DNA of 64,000 nucleotides from Trichopria drosophilae (Eukaryota > Arthropoda > Insecta > Hymenoptera > Diapriidae): the NCBI GenBank assembly GCA_030407085.1, contig CM059582.1, positions 134,575,001 to 134,639,000 on the forward strand, read 5' to 3'. The notes beneath the pieces are model-generated. The model did no database searches. It was not told the DNA's origin and saw nothing but the letters and a program-made list of their open reading frames with translations. The translations under genes were made by a program, and so were the position numbers. Shown in pieces: positions 31,398 to 41,763 of the stretch. The number at the start of each line of letters is the position of its first letter. The stretch's first letter is position 1.

Positions 31398-31429
31398 ACG
31401 TTTCGGCTCTGTTTTGAAGCCTTCTTCAG
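31398..31429 (-). ncRNA. Possible hammerhead-like core at the Penelope-like 3' side
   Basis: Minus strand: CTGAAGA, stem GGCTTC...GAGCC, then GAAACGT. The hammerhead core is CUGANGA, stem II, GAAA, and such ribozymes are known in Penelope-like elements. Stems I and III and the cleavage site are not clear here, so this is a candidate only. Confidence 0.35.
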
Positions 31430-31818
31430 AAATTAAAGATATGGGTAAACAAATTATATTCAAAAATTAACAATTAAACCAAGAAGAAAAAAAATAATTA
31501 TTACGAAAAATGTTTTTTCATTTTGCTTCGGATACCCTGCAAGGTTGTTTTTTGCAATGACGGTATATATATCTATCTATGTACATTGTCGGCCATTTGA
31601 AGCAAATGAAAAAGCAGCAGAATGTTGTACGAAACAAGTGCATTATATATATTTGAAATTTTCCAAATATGTATCGAGAAAGGTTGATGTCCAAATGTGA
31701 AATTACTGTATTAGATGTGGTTGTTTTTGAATGAAATAACATTAAAATAAAGGATTGTAGATTTCAGGTAATTTCGATTTCTCAAATCTAATATTCACTG
31801 ATTTTTGCTGGTTTTTCT

Positions 31819-33671
31819 TTATAAAGAAGTTCTCAATTTCCCTTCTTTTAATGTCATTTTTTCTTTGGCTAAAATTTGCACATTTTTGTAATCAAAGTTG
31901 TGATCTGTCTCGATACGATGTGCGGTTAAACCAGTATGATGTTCCTGGTCAAGTTTGATGTTATTTTTGTGTTCTGTTAACCTTGTTTCTCGGCTTCTTT
32001 TAGTTTGGCCAATGTAGTATTTGTCGCACTGCTGACATGGTATCCGATAAACGACATTACAGTTTTTTAGTAACGGCAGTTTATCTTTATAGGGCTTGAT
32101 GTTGCCGATGTTTTTCCCTATCGGTTTGGATACCAATCTTATGTTTTCATGTTTTATTCTGTTTTGAATTTTCTCAATAATGCCGGCTACATATGGAATT
32201 GAGGATGTTTTTTTGATGTCAACATTCTGTATGGAATAATATTTTTTTGCTGAATTATACGATTCATGTATTTTCTTAGAAATACATTGGTTAATGAGTT
32301 GTATTGGGTAGCCATTCTCTACTAAGGTGCGTCTAACTATTGTTAAGTTTTTTTGTCTGAATCTTATTTCGGACAATTTTACAGCTCTATCAACAAGCCC
32401 GTAAATGACGCTGATCTTATATTGAAGTGGATGGTTGGATTGGAAATGTAAGTATATCCCGGACCACGTATCTTTATGTGTCCAATCCGTATCAATGAAA
32501 CCATTCTCTTTTCTAATAATTACCATATCCAGGAACCTAATGGTGTTATTCTCTTCTAGTTCTTGTGTGAAGGAGATTCTCTTATAGAAACCCTTGATCT
32601 TTTTTAAACTATTGAAGGTGTTCAAGATAACGTGTTCTTGGCCTACAGGATAAGAGAGTAGAATATCATCTACGTAGCGTAGGTAAAACGATATTTTGAA
32701 ATTAAGTTTGTCAATTAGTATAGTATTATATTCTAAATGAATTCCAGTACCATATTGCAAACAACTGATGATAGAGGCGAACCCATGGGTACCCCATACA
32801 CTTGTTTGTAGTATTGGCTTTGGAAGGAGAACATAGTATTGTCTAAAACCATTCTAAGGCCCTTTTTGAATTCTGTTTTTGGAATTGATGTAATTTCACT
32901 TATTAGTGGCCACTTCTGATCTATTACAAGAAGAATGGTATCAACTGATACGTTTGTGAATAGGGATACGACATCCAAGGACATCAATTTGTGACTTGGA
33001 GGGATTTTGAACGACTTCAATTTATTTCTGCATTGCCAGCTATCAGTAACATGTGATGTGGTTTTGCCTACGATGTTTTGTAGTATGTTGAAGTAAACTC
33101 TGGCGAGATTATAAGTCGGGGAGTTTATAGTTGACACGATCAATCTAAATGGTATACCGCTCTTGTGTATTTTTGGCAACCCATATGCTCGTGGGATTAC
33201 CCCATTATAAGATTTTAGGAACTTTCCCATGTTTGGGTTTATAAATTCATGCTTTACCCAATTCGTTATAGTGGAGTTGACTTCTTTTGAAATTGTTGAC
33301 GTGTATTCAAATTTTGAGGTTTTATATGTGGTATTATCATTTAGAATTCCGTGCATTTTATGCAAATATTCTGTTTTTGTTAATATGACGGTCGTGTTGC
33401 CTTTATCTGCATAGGTGATAATTATGTCCTTTTCTTTTTCAAGGAAGGCGCTCAGAGAATCTAGTATGTGTTTAGGAAAGTTGTTATTGTTTTGATTAAT
33501 CGGTTTATTTATGTTCTTAAGTATTTGAATACAGTAATTTCTGACCATATTCTTTTTGTCGATGGAATGACAAAATGTTTCTGACATTTCGCAACCCAAA
33601 ATGTAAAATGTATTGTGAGTGTTGTAATTAATTTTGTCATTCCATCGATAAAACGTGACATCAACCCTCAA
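31819..33671 (-). pseudogene. Penelope-like polymerase: RT plus GIY-YIG endonuclease
   Basis: N-terminal segment (32733-33671, 312 aa): IIITYADKGNTTVILTK, YGLPKIHKSGIPFRLIVSTI, MSLDVVSLFTNV (first catalytic Asp), YGVPMGSPLSSVVCNMVLE. Second segment (31819-32760, 313 aa): FYLRYVDDILLSY (catalytic pair), NTIRFLDMVIIRKENG, then a linker and CNVVYRIPCQQCDKYYIGQT and RSRETRLTEH, the GIY-YIG nuclease with its CxxC lead. RT motifs of this kind relate to telomerase. The two segments overlap at about 32745 by one frameshift; otherwise both are open, so the copy is quite young. About 620 residues in total. Confidence 0.95.
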
Positions 33672-33823
33672 TAAAATGAGAGTTATTCGGACAAAAAAAG
33701 ATCCACCGTTCCATTTTAAAAAAACTTTAAGAACCGTTCACAAACATTAAATACAGGAAGTTATACATCTAATTAGGATATGTCAATTTTAATGTTCTAA
33801 ACTCACATTATACTATTTAATAA

Positions 33824-33856
33824 ACTGAAGAAGGCACGCATACGATGCCGAAACGT
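33824..33856 (+). ncRNA. Possible hammerhead-like core at the Penelope-like 5' side
   Basis: Plus strand: CTGAAGA, stem II GGCA...TGCC, then GAAACGT, followed by the self-complementary TATTTTAATTAAAATA, which could serve as stem III. It is inverted relative to the copy at 31398-31429. Confidence 0.38.
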
Positions 33857-33982
33857 ATTTTAATTAAAATATTGTATTAAATTTATTTATTGGGACCGTC
33901 TCACCGAGAAAACTTTGAATTTCTCCTTATGAATTTCAAATATATGTAAAAATATAATGTTTATTTCTTATGTCAATTGCAG

Positions 33983-34492
33983 ATTGTACCGGCAAAATCT
34001 GTTGCGCTCTCTTCTGTTGTCGGCTAAGCAAGTGCCAGAGTTTTCAAAAAGCATGGACATATACAAGTGTGTCAAGTTTTCATGCCAAGCCTGGGATGAC
34101 ATCACTGCCAGCAATGCGGCAAATGCATGGCGAAAAATATTTGGCAACGATGAAGATGCTAACGCAATGTTCATGGACGAAGGAAACGCTGAACATCTTG
34201 TCGAAAATCTGCAGAGGATGCCTGAATTCGCACGGTGGAACAAGTAATAGCTGGTACTTCGGAAGATAGCTCAAATGTTGATGAAGAGACCGAAGCAGAA
34301 ATTGGTCTCGAATATGAAGAGACTCCATCGAGTTCAGAAGCTGCAGAAGCTGCTGAAAAATTTCAGCGATGGTGTTTGACACGTTGGGATTTCACAACCG
34401 AACAGTACTCCGAGTTAGAGAGTATGGTGCGACTAGCTAAAGGAGTTGCGTTTAATGACAGATTTCCATGTTTACGTGAATTGTGTAAATGA
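33983..34492 (+). pseudogene. Tigger transposase exon 3 (C-terminal part)
   Basis: It begins after a strong acceptor and reads LYRQNLLRSLLLSAKQVPEF, YKCVKFSCQAWDDITASNAA, WRKIFGNDEDAN. This matches the region after the third Asp in pogo-type transposases (W-x-x-I ... N-x-W-R-K). A shift near 34230 moves it to EQVIAGTSEDSSNVDEETEA (34235-34492), an acidic tail ending at a stop. The acidic C-terminus is also usual in the family. Confidence 0.8.
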
Positions 34493-35240
34493 TAATACTA
34501 TTGATGAAAATGATGATAATGTACATTATAAAAATGATAATGATGATAATTTTAATAATGTCAATAATGATATTTATGAAATTGATATTAATGATAATGA
34601 GATGATTGAAAACAAGAATAAGGATTTTTATAAAAATGATTACGTTAATAACGACTTTTATGAAAATGAGGTTAATAATGTTTTCTATAAGATTAACGTT
34701 GAGTATGAGATTCATGAAAATGGTTATTATGAAACCGGTGATAATAATGATTTTTATGATGAAGATGTTAATGATGATTTTTATGAAAGGAATTATAACG
34801 ATGTTGACAAAGTTCTTGATAATGATTCATATGAAAGTGACGTTATTAATAATTTTTATAAAGATAACGATAATAATGACGTGGTTGATGAAAACGTGAC
34901 TAATTATTTTTATGAGGATGACAATAATGATTCTTATGAAGGTGATATTTATAATGGCCTTTATAGGGATGATTTCAAATGTGACGTTCATGAAAATGAT
35001 TATGTTGACGACAATTTTTGCAATAGTATTAACAGAGAGTTGTATGAATGTGATGTACGTAATAAGTTTTATATGTGGAATGATGACCAAATTGTAAATA
35101 ATAAGTGTATTAAGGACGAAATGATAGGTGTGAACAATAATTTGAATAATGGGGGGATAAATGAAATAATCCCTATGATTCATGACGGGGAATATGGGGC
35201 CGACCTGGAATTAGATAGAAAGAGATACGGATTTGGGTAG
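34446..35240 (+). CDS. Low-complexity Asn/Asp/Tyr-rich ORF, 264 aa
   Basis: A single open frame of 795 bp with a loose period of about 10-14 residues: NDFYENEVNN, NDFYDEDVND, DDFYERNYND, NNFYKDNDNN, NYFYEDDNND. The DNA is a decayed GATAATGA(T)/TTTTATGA repeat. The first residues overlap the end of Tigger exon 3 in another frame. The last 40 residues (IIPMIHDGEYGADLELDRKR) are not repetitive. Most likely this is a diverged minisatellite that happens to stay open, but 264 codons without a stop in AT-rich DNA is notable. I know no function. There is no signal peptide or membrane segment. Confidence 0.3.
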   Translation: MRLMTDFHVYVNCVNDNTIDENDDNVHYKNDNDDNFNNVNNDIYEIDINDNEMIENKNKDFYKNDYVNNDFYENEVNNVFYKINVEYEIHENGYYETGDNNDFYDEDVNDDFYERNYNDVDKVLDNDSYESDVINNFYKDNDNNDVVDENVTNYFYEDDNNDSYEGDIYNGLYRDDFKCDVHENDYVDDNFCNSINRELYECDVRNKFYMWNDDQIVNNKCIKDEMIGVNNNLNNGGINEIIPMIHDGEYGADLELDRKRYGFG

Positions 35241-35568
35241 AGTGGAAAAAGATTTTTATTTATCGAAGGCCCCTATGAAATAAAGAGACAAATAGGGAAT
35301 AATGCCTTCCTTCTGAGTGTCCCTACGAGCAATAATATAAGAGGGACTCATTACCGATCCGATTTTCGACGGGGTGTTGCACCGGAGATGTATAATTAAT
35401 CCTTTGCTGTAGCTGGAATCCTCGTTGTCACTAAAAAAGGAAATTGGACAAAAATGATGACACAATTATATTTATATTTATTTTATTTATTGCACAGCAC
35501 AAACACGACACTAAGAGCACATGACGAACGCGCGCAAACCGGTTTTCTTTTCCCCTGATCGCGATCCC
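35241..35568. other. Interval with no recognised gene
   Basis: It may be the internal 3' end of an LTR element that leads into the purine tract at 35570. No coding motif is visible. Confidence 0.35.
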
Positions 35569-35569
35569 G

Positions 35570-36330
35570 AAAAAAGAAAGGGGGATATTGTAACGAGCCG
35601 TTTAACTCGACCGCGCGGAAGAGAAAGAGCGGCGGAGAGAAAGAGGGCCGTTACGATATGTGTATCGACGTGCTTAAAATGTGAAATAACGAAGAAAATA
35701 CAGAGGACGAGATGCGCGCTATTCCCGGCCGGTCGGCCATTTTGGATCCCAAGCCCACGTGGGATCCGAGCGCGCATCAGAAAACATGCGCGCGGCGCTG
35801 GCGCTGGTGCGCCTCTACATGCGCAGAGGGGGGGGGGGGGGCAACGGCGCCCTGGCCGCGGATCATGAAAAGTGGGCAACAACGGGCCGAGTTCCAAGCT
35901 CAGAGCGCATGTGTCGCCGCAATGGGGCGCATGCGCTCCAAATTCAAATAAGGGGCGGGCTGTCAAACTCAAGTCGAGCAATGACATTCAAATGTTTGAC
36001 CGTTCCCGTCCCGATTCTTGGTATTATAAGACCTGGTAAGTGTCCCTCAAACTCTCTCTTATATTGGACTCTCTTCTTCTTGGACTCCTGGTGACGACTG
36101 GCTGCCTCAACGACAATCCGGAGGTCTGGCTGCTCCGGAACAAAAAGTGGGCCACACCTTCACAGCCAAATTCTGACGTATCAACAAAAATACAATTCAT
36201 GGAGGCGGCGAGGATAAATTTCTGACATGGAAAACCCCAGGAACTGACGACGGAACTCCGTTCGTCCCAAGAAATATTTAGACGGATGCAGGACCCGAAA
36301 ACCAATGTGTGCGTGTGTAATTTGAATGTG
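35570..36330 (+). other. LTR-like GC-rich segment preceded by a polypurine tract
   Basis: AAAAAAGAAAGGGGGAT (35570-35586) is a purine run of the kind that primes plus-strand synthesis. It is followed by TGTAACGAGCC at 35589, a usual gypsy-type LTR start. A GC-rich region with a TATTATAAG box (about 36023) and a following TGGTAAGTG donor-like string could be the LTR promoter. I cannot find the other LTR, the CA end or a target duplication. ORFs on both strands here (up to 158 aa) are products of high GC, not genes. It could instead be a host CpG-rich promoter. Confidence 0.35.
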
Positions 36331-37060
36331 TGTTCGCGTCGTCCTAATTTATTTCATCCGCGTAACTTATTCCGTCATTGACGACATGACGAATTTTCTA
36401 TACTGACTCACGACTTACCAACGACTCGGTGACTTTATTTTATTTGATGACTCTTATTATTTTATTTATATTCGATCTTGACTCCGAGTATGTTTGGTAT
36501 GAGTGTGTGTAACTATTATGTTATTGACGACTTCAATTGTTTGTAAAATTCAAAGTTAAATATAGTTCTTAATTGGATGACCAATGATATTTATGACGTA
36601 TTATTTCAGCGCCTCACGATTCCGATCTATAATTTTAATATTTATTTAATAATGATTGACTATAATTGACATATTTAATTTTAATGTTTGGACGATTCAT
36701 AAATATTTTATATACATGACTCCGAATCGTTTCAACTTTTACATTAAGCTTTTACATTTTTCAGATAGGAAGTTAACATTTTTTTCGGTTAATTTTGGGA
36801 AATATTTTGTCTTTATGAAAGTCAATTAAGTTTTATTTGTATCACTTTCATTGTTATATGAATCAATAAAAGAAAAAACAATTATTACGCAATGTTTATA
36901 AATTATAAAGGTGGTATAATATTTGTTTAACCCATTAACGCCTGAAATGACTGTTTGAATATTTTTTTTGCTTCAATTTCAATCAAGTATTTTTTTAGAG
37001 AACTTTCATTTTTTGGCCTGGATATTTCAAGAATTTTACCCCCAATATGTTTTAACTTAC
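36331..37060. other. AT-rich interval, nothing recognised
   Basis: No ORF of note. TGACGA-type short repeats occur at 36375-36545. Confidence 0.4.
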
Positions 37061-37498
37061 TGCTCTTACGTCAGGTAATGCGATTACTGAAACTATAATT
37101 CCGGAACTATCTGAAGATACAATAAAAGATCTAATACCTCTTGTTGGTCCATGGGTAATGTTTTTGAAACAATGAAAAAGGAAATACTTTAATCAAGTGA
37201 AGAGTGATGAATGCGCTATTAACAAACCTTCCACGGTTCAAAAAATGTCTAAACTTAATTACTTAGCAGCAAAACGCAAATGAAGATAACGAAAACAGAT
37301 TTTTTGTGTCATTTTCGCCAATAAGAGAGATTCTTGCCAAAAGTACGGTAGGCTCAAGAATCTTATTAGAACGAAACAGCGTCTAAATGATAAGGCTCGA
37401 GAAGCAATAGTCGATATTTTGAGCGCTGCAGTTTTGGATCAGACGAAAAAGTACATCATTTTCGATGTTATTCAAGAACACATTGACTTCCCATTATT

Positions 37499-37523
37499 TC
37501 TCTCTCTCTCTCTCTACTTCTCT

Positions 37524-37610
<87 letters not shown>
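37499..37610. repeat. (CT)n followed by (CA)n microsatellite in a coding exon
   Basis: CTCTCTCT (37499-37515) and about 42 CA units (37526-37609). It interrupts the exon between IQEHIDFP and the later VEVFPTECAAVYY part. Confidence 0.98.
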
Positions 37611-37614
<4 letters not shown>

Positions 37615-40600
37615 TGTCTGAATCTCTGTCTAATTTTTTTAATGTGTATATGCATATGCAGGCCTGGCAATTAAGTATTCAAAACATTGTCCGAACAAAT
37701 AGTGGAAGTGTTTCCGACAGAGTGCGCAGCAGTATACTACGTTCCCCCAGTATTCAAAAGGAATTCTAAGCAAGCAAAATGCACACCAGCTAGAGGCAAA
37801 TTATTTAATAAATTTCGAAATAGGTTACAGTTACTGAAAGTTTTTGAAGAAAAGGAAAATATTTCAAATACTGAAAATGTTGGAGGAGGTAAGTAATAAT
37901 GTGTATTCAGAAAATTAATTGAATAATTTCTTACTTCAATTCTAATAATATGAAGTTTCATCGATAAATGAATTATGTGAGATTCTCATGAGAAAAAAAT
38001 TAAACATTTCGTTTAATAATTATAACAATTTAACTTTGTTTCTAGTGTTTAAAATTTAATCAATTTCTAGAATCCACACATTCTTACGACATTCTCATGA
38101 GAATCTCACTAGATTCTCATAATAGTCTCACTTGATTCTCATGAGAATCCTGTTTCAATTTCTCATGAGAAAATTTCTCATATGATTCTAATGAGAATCC
38201 TAGCTAAATTTTTTCGAAGGGAAATCTTTTTTAAAATAGAAAATATCTAAATTATGTGTTGTTTGTTGTTTGTCACTAAGTACAGATTGAGTGAATTTTT
38301 GCATATTTCGATTGTTTTCATGCCTGACATGCAGCAAATTGTTCTTTTTTTTACATGAAATCAAAGATTTAGAGAAATGAATTAAAAGTTTCTTATATCG
38401 CAGCAGAAGAGAATGACGTTTTGGAAAGCGTTAATTGGTTATAGGTCAATCGAAGCCCTTGGAATGTAATGATAGCCCAATGGGAAAAAAGTGCACAGTA
38501 CCGAAGTGCTTTCTTGGAAGAACATATTGGTGGTACCATTGCTGTCATCTTGAATAAGTGCCCTGTCTTAAGTGATCCTCGTGGTTATCAATTAATCATT
38601 AAAGATTTTAATATACCCCGCCAAGAAGTGTCATTGTCAGTGTGGAATAAATTTTACAACAAGTTTAAAGATATATGTGAATTAAATAAAAAGGATGAAA
38701 GTGCCCAGTTGTTGAATGATTTATTGGAACTCGAAGATATAAGCTCTGGTGTGTTGTTTTTTAATTTTAATATATCCTTAAAATACCTGTCATGTTACCC
38801 TATTCATTAAATGTTTTATATTACGTTATACAGATAGTAAGGTTGCCATTCAACTGATGCTACTACCCCATTTAATTCCATTCAAAGGAGTAATCAGAGG
38901 GAAGAAAAATATTAAATCGTGGAGGCCGTCTGTAGCAGATTCGATCAACAGTATACTAGTACGCGCAAATGTGAGTTGTTCGTTCAGTACAACAAAGATA
39001 ATTTTAAGTCTTCAATTTGAAATATTACAAGTAATTTTTCACCGCTGTGTGTAAATGGCTGCAAATCACCCATTTCGAGAAAAATTGTATACACGAAAAA
39101 TCGGTTAAAATCATCGTAGAAGCTAATATAAAATTTTCCTGAATTTTTTTACATGTATTGGGATTTTTAGAAGAACTTAACTGTAGATCCACAATCCAAA
39201 TTTGAAAGAAATTCACGCCCGTTTTTTTTAGTATTTCTAAGTACTTTTTTCGATAATATTTTTTTTAACATTAACCTGCCATTTATCCTACCATTGCACC
39301 AGTTCAGACGTCAGTTTTGGACGTTATGTTGAAATTAATTTTTATAATTCTATGACTTTGCAGTTCGAATACCAAAAAAAGGCTTTAAGATAATGTTAAT
39401 CTCCAATTATTTACCCTACATCTAACAATTTAGTGGTTTTTGAGATTTTCCTGCGCCATCAAATTTAGATATTAAAAATCGACCACATTTAAAGAATTTC
39501 GTTATGATTTTACTAATAATCTGTCTGTATGAATAGGTTATCGGCGACGTTTCACTGAAACAAGAAGACAGAATACGAGCAATGAAAAATGTAAATCAAC
39601 CAGTTCAACCATTCATTATAGTTGTTGGTCCTGATAATAGTAGAATAAATTATTCATATGTATGTATAGACTCGATACTATACCAAATAAACAATATATT
39701 TGAAGCATTGAACGTGTTGTTCAAGACATTCCACGTCCTCAACGTATGTTATCCCGTGCCAGCAGAATATATTTGGTATGTTATGCAGAGAGGACTGTAC
39801 AAGTTTGAGACGCGTTGAGACCGACAGATTTCTTATGTCATGAACATTATTCAAGAACTGTCTACACGTGATTTAAATTGTAACACTGAAAATGATTCAA
39901 ATCTATCTTCTTCAGGGTTTACTGATTTATGTAGTATTAGTTGTAACATTAACTGTGTAATGCGGTTCTTCATATCCTTGTAATATGTATCCTTGACAAC
40001 TTTGTAATTTCAATACGAATACTGTGGATAATTTGATGCTACATGCAAAAGTGGTGCATAATGCACAAAGAAACAACGAATGCGAATGTAGGTTCGCAAA
40101 CTATTGCAGAAAGATTATATCTATTTATTTCTTGGGTATAAGAAACATATACTTGATGCCCATAAGCTTTCAACACAGCATACTGAAAGAAGCATATCCA
40201 TACCGCTTGAATGGTTTGAAAAGGATACGAACGACATTAGTAGCCAGAAGTTAACTGAATTAACTTCTAAAATAAACGACTATACTGGTGGCCTTGACCA
40301 ACCTGAATCTACTACATTAAACGAGAAAGAGTACGCAAATACAATTTTCAGAAACGCCTCTCGTTTGTATTACAATTGAACAGTGAGAATGGTTTACCTC
40401 GATCATTTATTCGTGAAATATTATTGAATTTTAAAGATTTCTTCGGCTCTTCTTGCATAGACATTTTAAAATCTCATTTCAAACAGACGAGCTATTCCGA
40501 AGTTAAATCGTTACTTAATATGCTAAATACATTTGACAAAATTATCACTAATTTTAGATCTGAACATTCAACGTTAAATATATTTGATCAACTGAACTGT

Positions 40601-40705
40601 CTAGTTCAACCGCAATCCATTGACCTTTAAAGTTCACTAGTTAGTCGAAGAATTCAGGGACAAAAAAAACTGCACATACAAAATGTAAAGATACAAGTAA
40701 TACCC

Positions 40706-41476
40706 TTGAAGTCAGTTTTAAAGAAGTGGTTAGAATTGTCAAACGTTTTTAGCACCATTATTAAACATATGGAGAAATTACCATTACTGTTATTTTTTGA
40801 TGATGTCGAAATCAATAACCCTCTATGGTCACATAAAGTGAAGAGTAAACTCGGCGCCTTGTATTGTTCCGTTGCATGTATCCCTGAAGAATATAGCAGC
40901 CAATTAACAGATATTTTGTTATGTCAGCTTCATAATACGCACGATCAAGAGTTAGTGGGGAATGACATCATATTTGCACACATTATTAAACAACTTGTTG
41001 AGCTTAACACTCAAGGAATTTGCATCAATTTACCCGATAAAACATGTCAGGTATACTTTTCATTAGCTTTTATAATAGGAGACAATTTAGGCATTAACAG
41101 TATTTGTGGTTATAAAAAAAGTTTCAGTGCTAACCATATTTGTCGTGTTTGTACAGCGAATAAAACTCTAGTTTCAAAAATGACAGTGCAAGGTGCTGCA
41201 CTTCTGCTCACACGTGAAAATTACTGTTCTGAAGTACGTAATCTCAGCGAAGGGGTAGTCGAAGAATGCGTCTTTAACGCAATACGAAATTTTCATGTAG
41301 TTGAAAATATTGCACTAGTTCCAATGCACGATATCTACAAAGGGATTTGTCGTTATGAAATGAGATATATTTTATATACGTTGATATACGAAGAAAAACT
41401 ATTGTCGCTGGAACAGTTGAATAGTCGACTTCGATTTTTTAGTAACAAACCAGGTAATGATGAAAATGTGATGTAA
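40706..41476 (+). pseudogene. Putative catalytic C-terminal region of the unassigned transposase-like gene
   Basis: An open frame of 256 codons holding FDDVEINNPL, KLGALYCSVACIPEEYSSQL, GNDIIFAHIIKQLVEL, GDNLGINSICGYKKS, a C-R-V-C pair and VPMHDIYKGICRYEMRYILY. It ends at TAA without the usual further 150-200 residues, so it is truncated before the repeat at 41526. The exon's 5' part (40024-40630) carries a finger and a Ser/Thr-rich linker. Confidence 0.65.
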
Positions 41477-41525
41477 CGCGACAAGGGCCGCAGTAAAAAT
41501 ACAACATGTAATATTAGAAAGGAGT

Positions 41526-41669
41526 TTATTGAATTAAGTATGTTTTACTTACAGGCTGAAAATCCCCAATGGGTACTCTATACAACTGTATATTAATAAT
41601 TATCGATTTGTTCGCGCGCACAACACTAAGTAACTTATAGGGCCGTGTTGTGCAGAATGCATCGCCCCC

Positions 41670-41741
<72 letters not shown>

Positions 41742-41756
41742 CTGGTGAGTAAACAC
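41526..41756 (-). repeat. Repeat copy with (CT)n tract (partner 7569-7685)
   Basis: A (CT)n run (about 41673-41738) abuts CATCGCCCCCC and the segment shared with 7569-7685. The minus-strand ORF reads REREREKEGGDAFCTTRPYK, LLSVVRANKS, YRVPIGDF and ends at a GTAAGT donor-like site. The 7.6-kb copy keeps DAFC-x-x-RP and a PIG-like end in one frame, so a coding exon is possible but unproven. Confidence 0.5.
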
Positions 41757-41763
41757 GTCGCAC

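Larger units (their letters stand above)
31380..33870 (-). mobile_element. Penelope-like retroelement (GIY-YIG type)
   Basis: It codes on the minus strand for an RT and a GIY-YIG endonuclease in one protein, broken once near 32745. Both flanks hold a CTGAAGAAGGC ... GCCGAAACGT block, in opposite orientations (31398-31429 minus; 33824-33856 plus). I cannot set the exact ends or a target duplication. Confidence 0.85.
31205..33982 (+). other. Tigger intron 2, enlarged by a Penelope-like element
   Basis: Donor GT at 31205 and acceptor TTCTTATGTCAATTGCAG ending at 33982. Splicing gives KFKRLYRQNLLRSLLLS, which continues the transposase in frame. Most of the intron is the Penelope-like element (about 31380-33870, minus strand). 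Confidence 0.75.
29851..34492 (+). mobile_element. Pogo/Tigger-type element, right end not found
   Basis: The left end CAGTAGTCCTTCCCTTAAG follows a TA (29849-29850), as in Tigger elements. CCCTTAAGTTGTA recurs 50 bases on. A spliced transposase gene follows. The expected GGACTACTG right end is not seen up to 36 kb, so the right terminus is lost or replaced. A Penelope-like element sits in intron 2. Confidence 0.75.
37061..41476 (+). pseudogene. Multi-exon transposase-like gene of unassigned class, decayed
   Basis: Five or more exons: about 37070-37888, 38404-38748, 38834-38970, 39537-39820 and about 39990-41476. Introns have GT-AG ends, and three of them keep the frame across the join (SSD|SKVAIQ, VRAN|VIGDV). 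Recognisable blocks: SEDTIKDLIPLVGP; FPTECAAVYYVPP; SKQAKCTPARGKLFNKFRN; NRSPWNVMIAQWEKS; QPFIIVVGPDNSRINYSYVC; a C2H2-like finger (C-x-F ... H-x-x-x-x-H) at 40010-40060; LLFFDDVEINNPLWSHKVKS; IIGDNLGINSICGYKKSFSA; HICRVC; VPMHDIYKGICRYEM. I recall this protein as multi-copy in many arthropods. The FDD, GDNLG and MHD blocks could be a DDE/D catalytic set of an EnSpm-like transposase, but that is inference. Lesions: an in-frame TAG after ESVNWL, a CT/CA microsatellite in exon 2, a shift near 40377 and a TAA at 40628. Confidence 0.7.

Noticed and set aside
34452..35183. Ile/Met-rich ORFs opposite to or overlapping the Asn/Asp-rich ORF
   Set aside because: They are shadows of the same GAT/AAT repeat and look like artificial membrane proteins.
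35511..35987. 158-aa minus-strand ORF and overlapping plus-strand ORFs
   Set aside because: All three frames are open because the segment is GC-rich; no motif, and the ORFs cross the putative LTR border.
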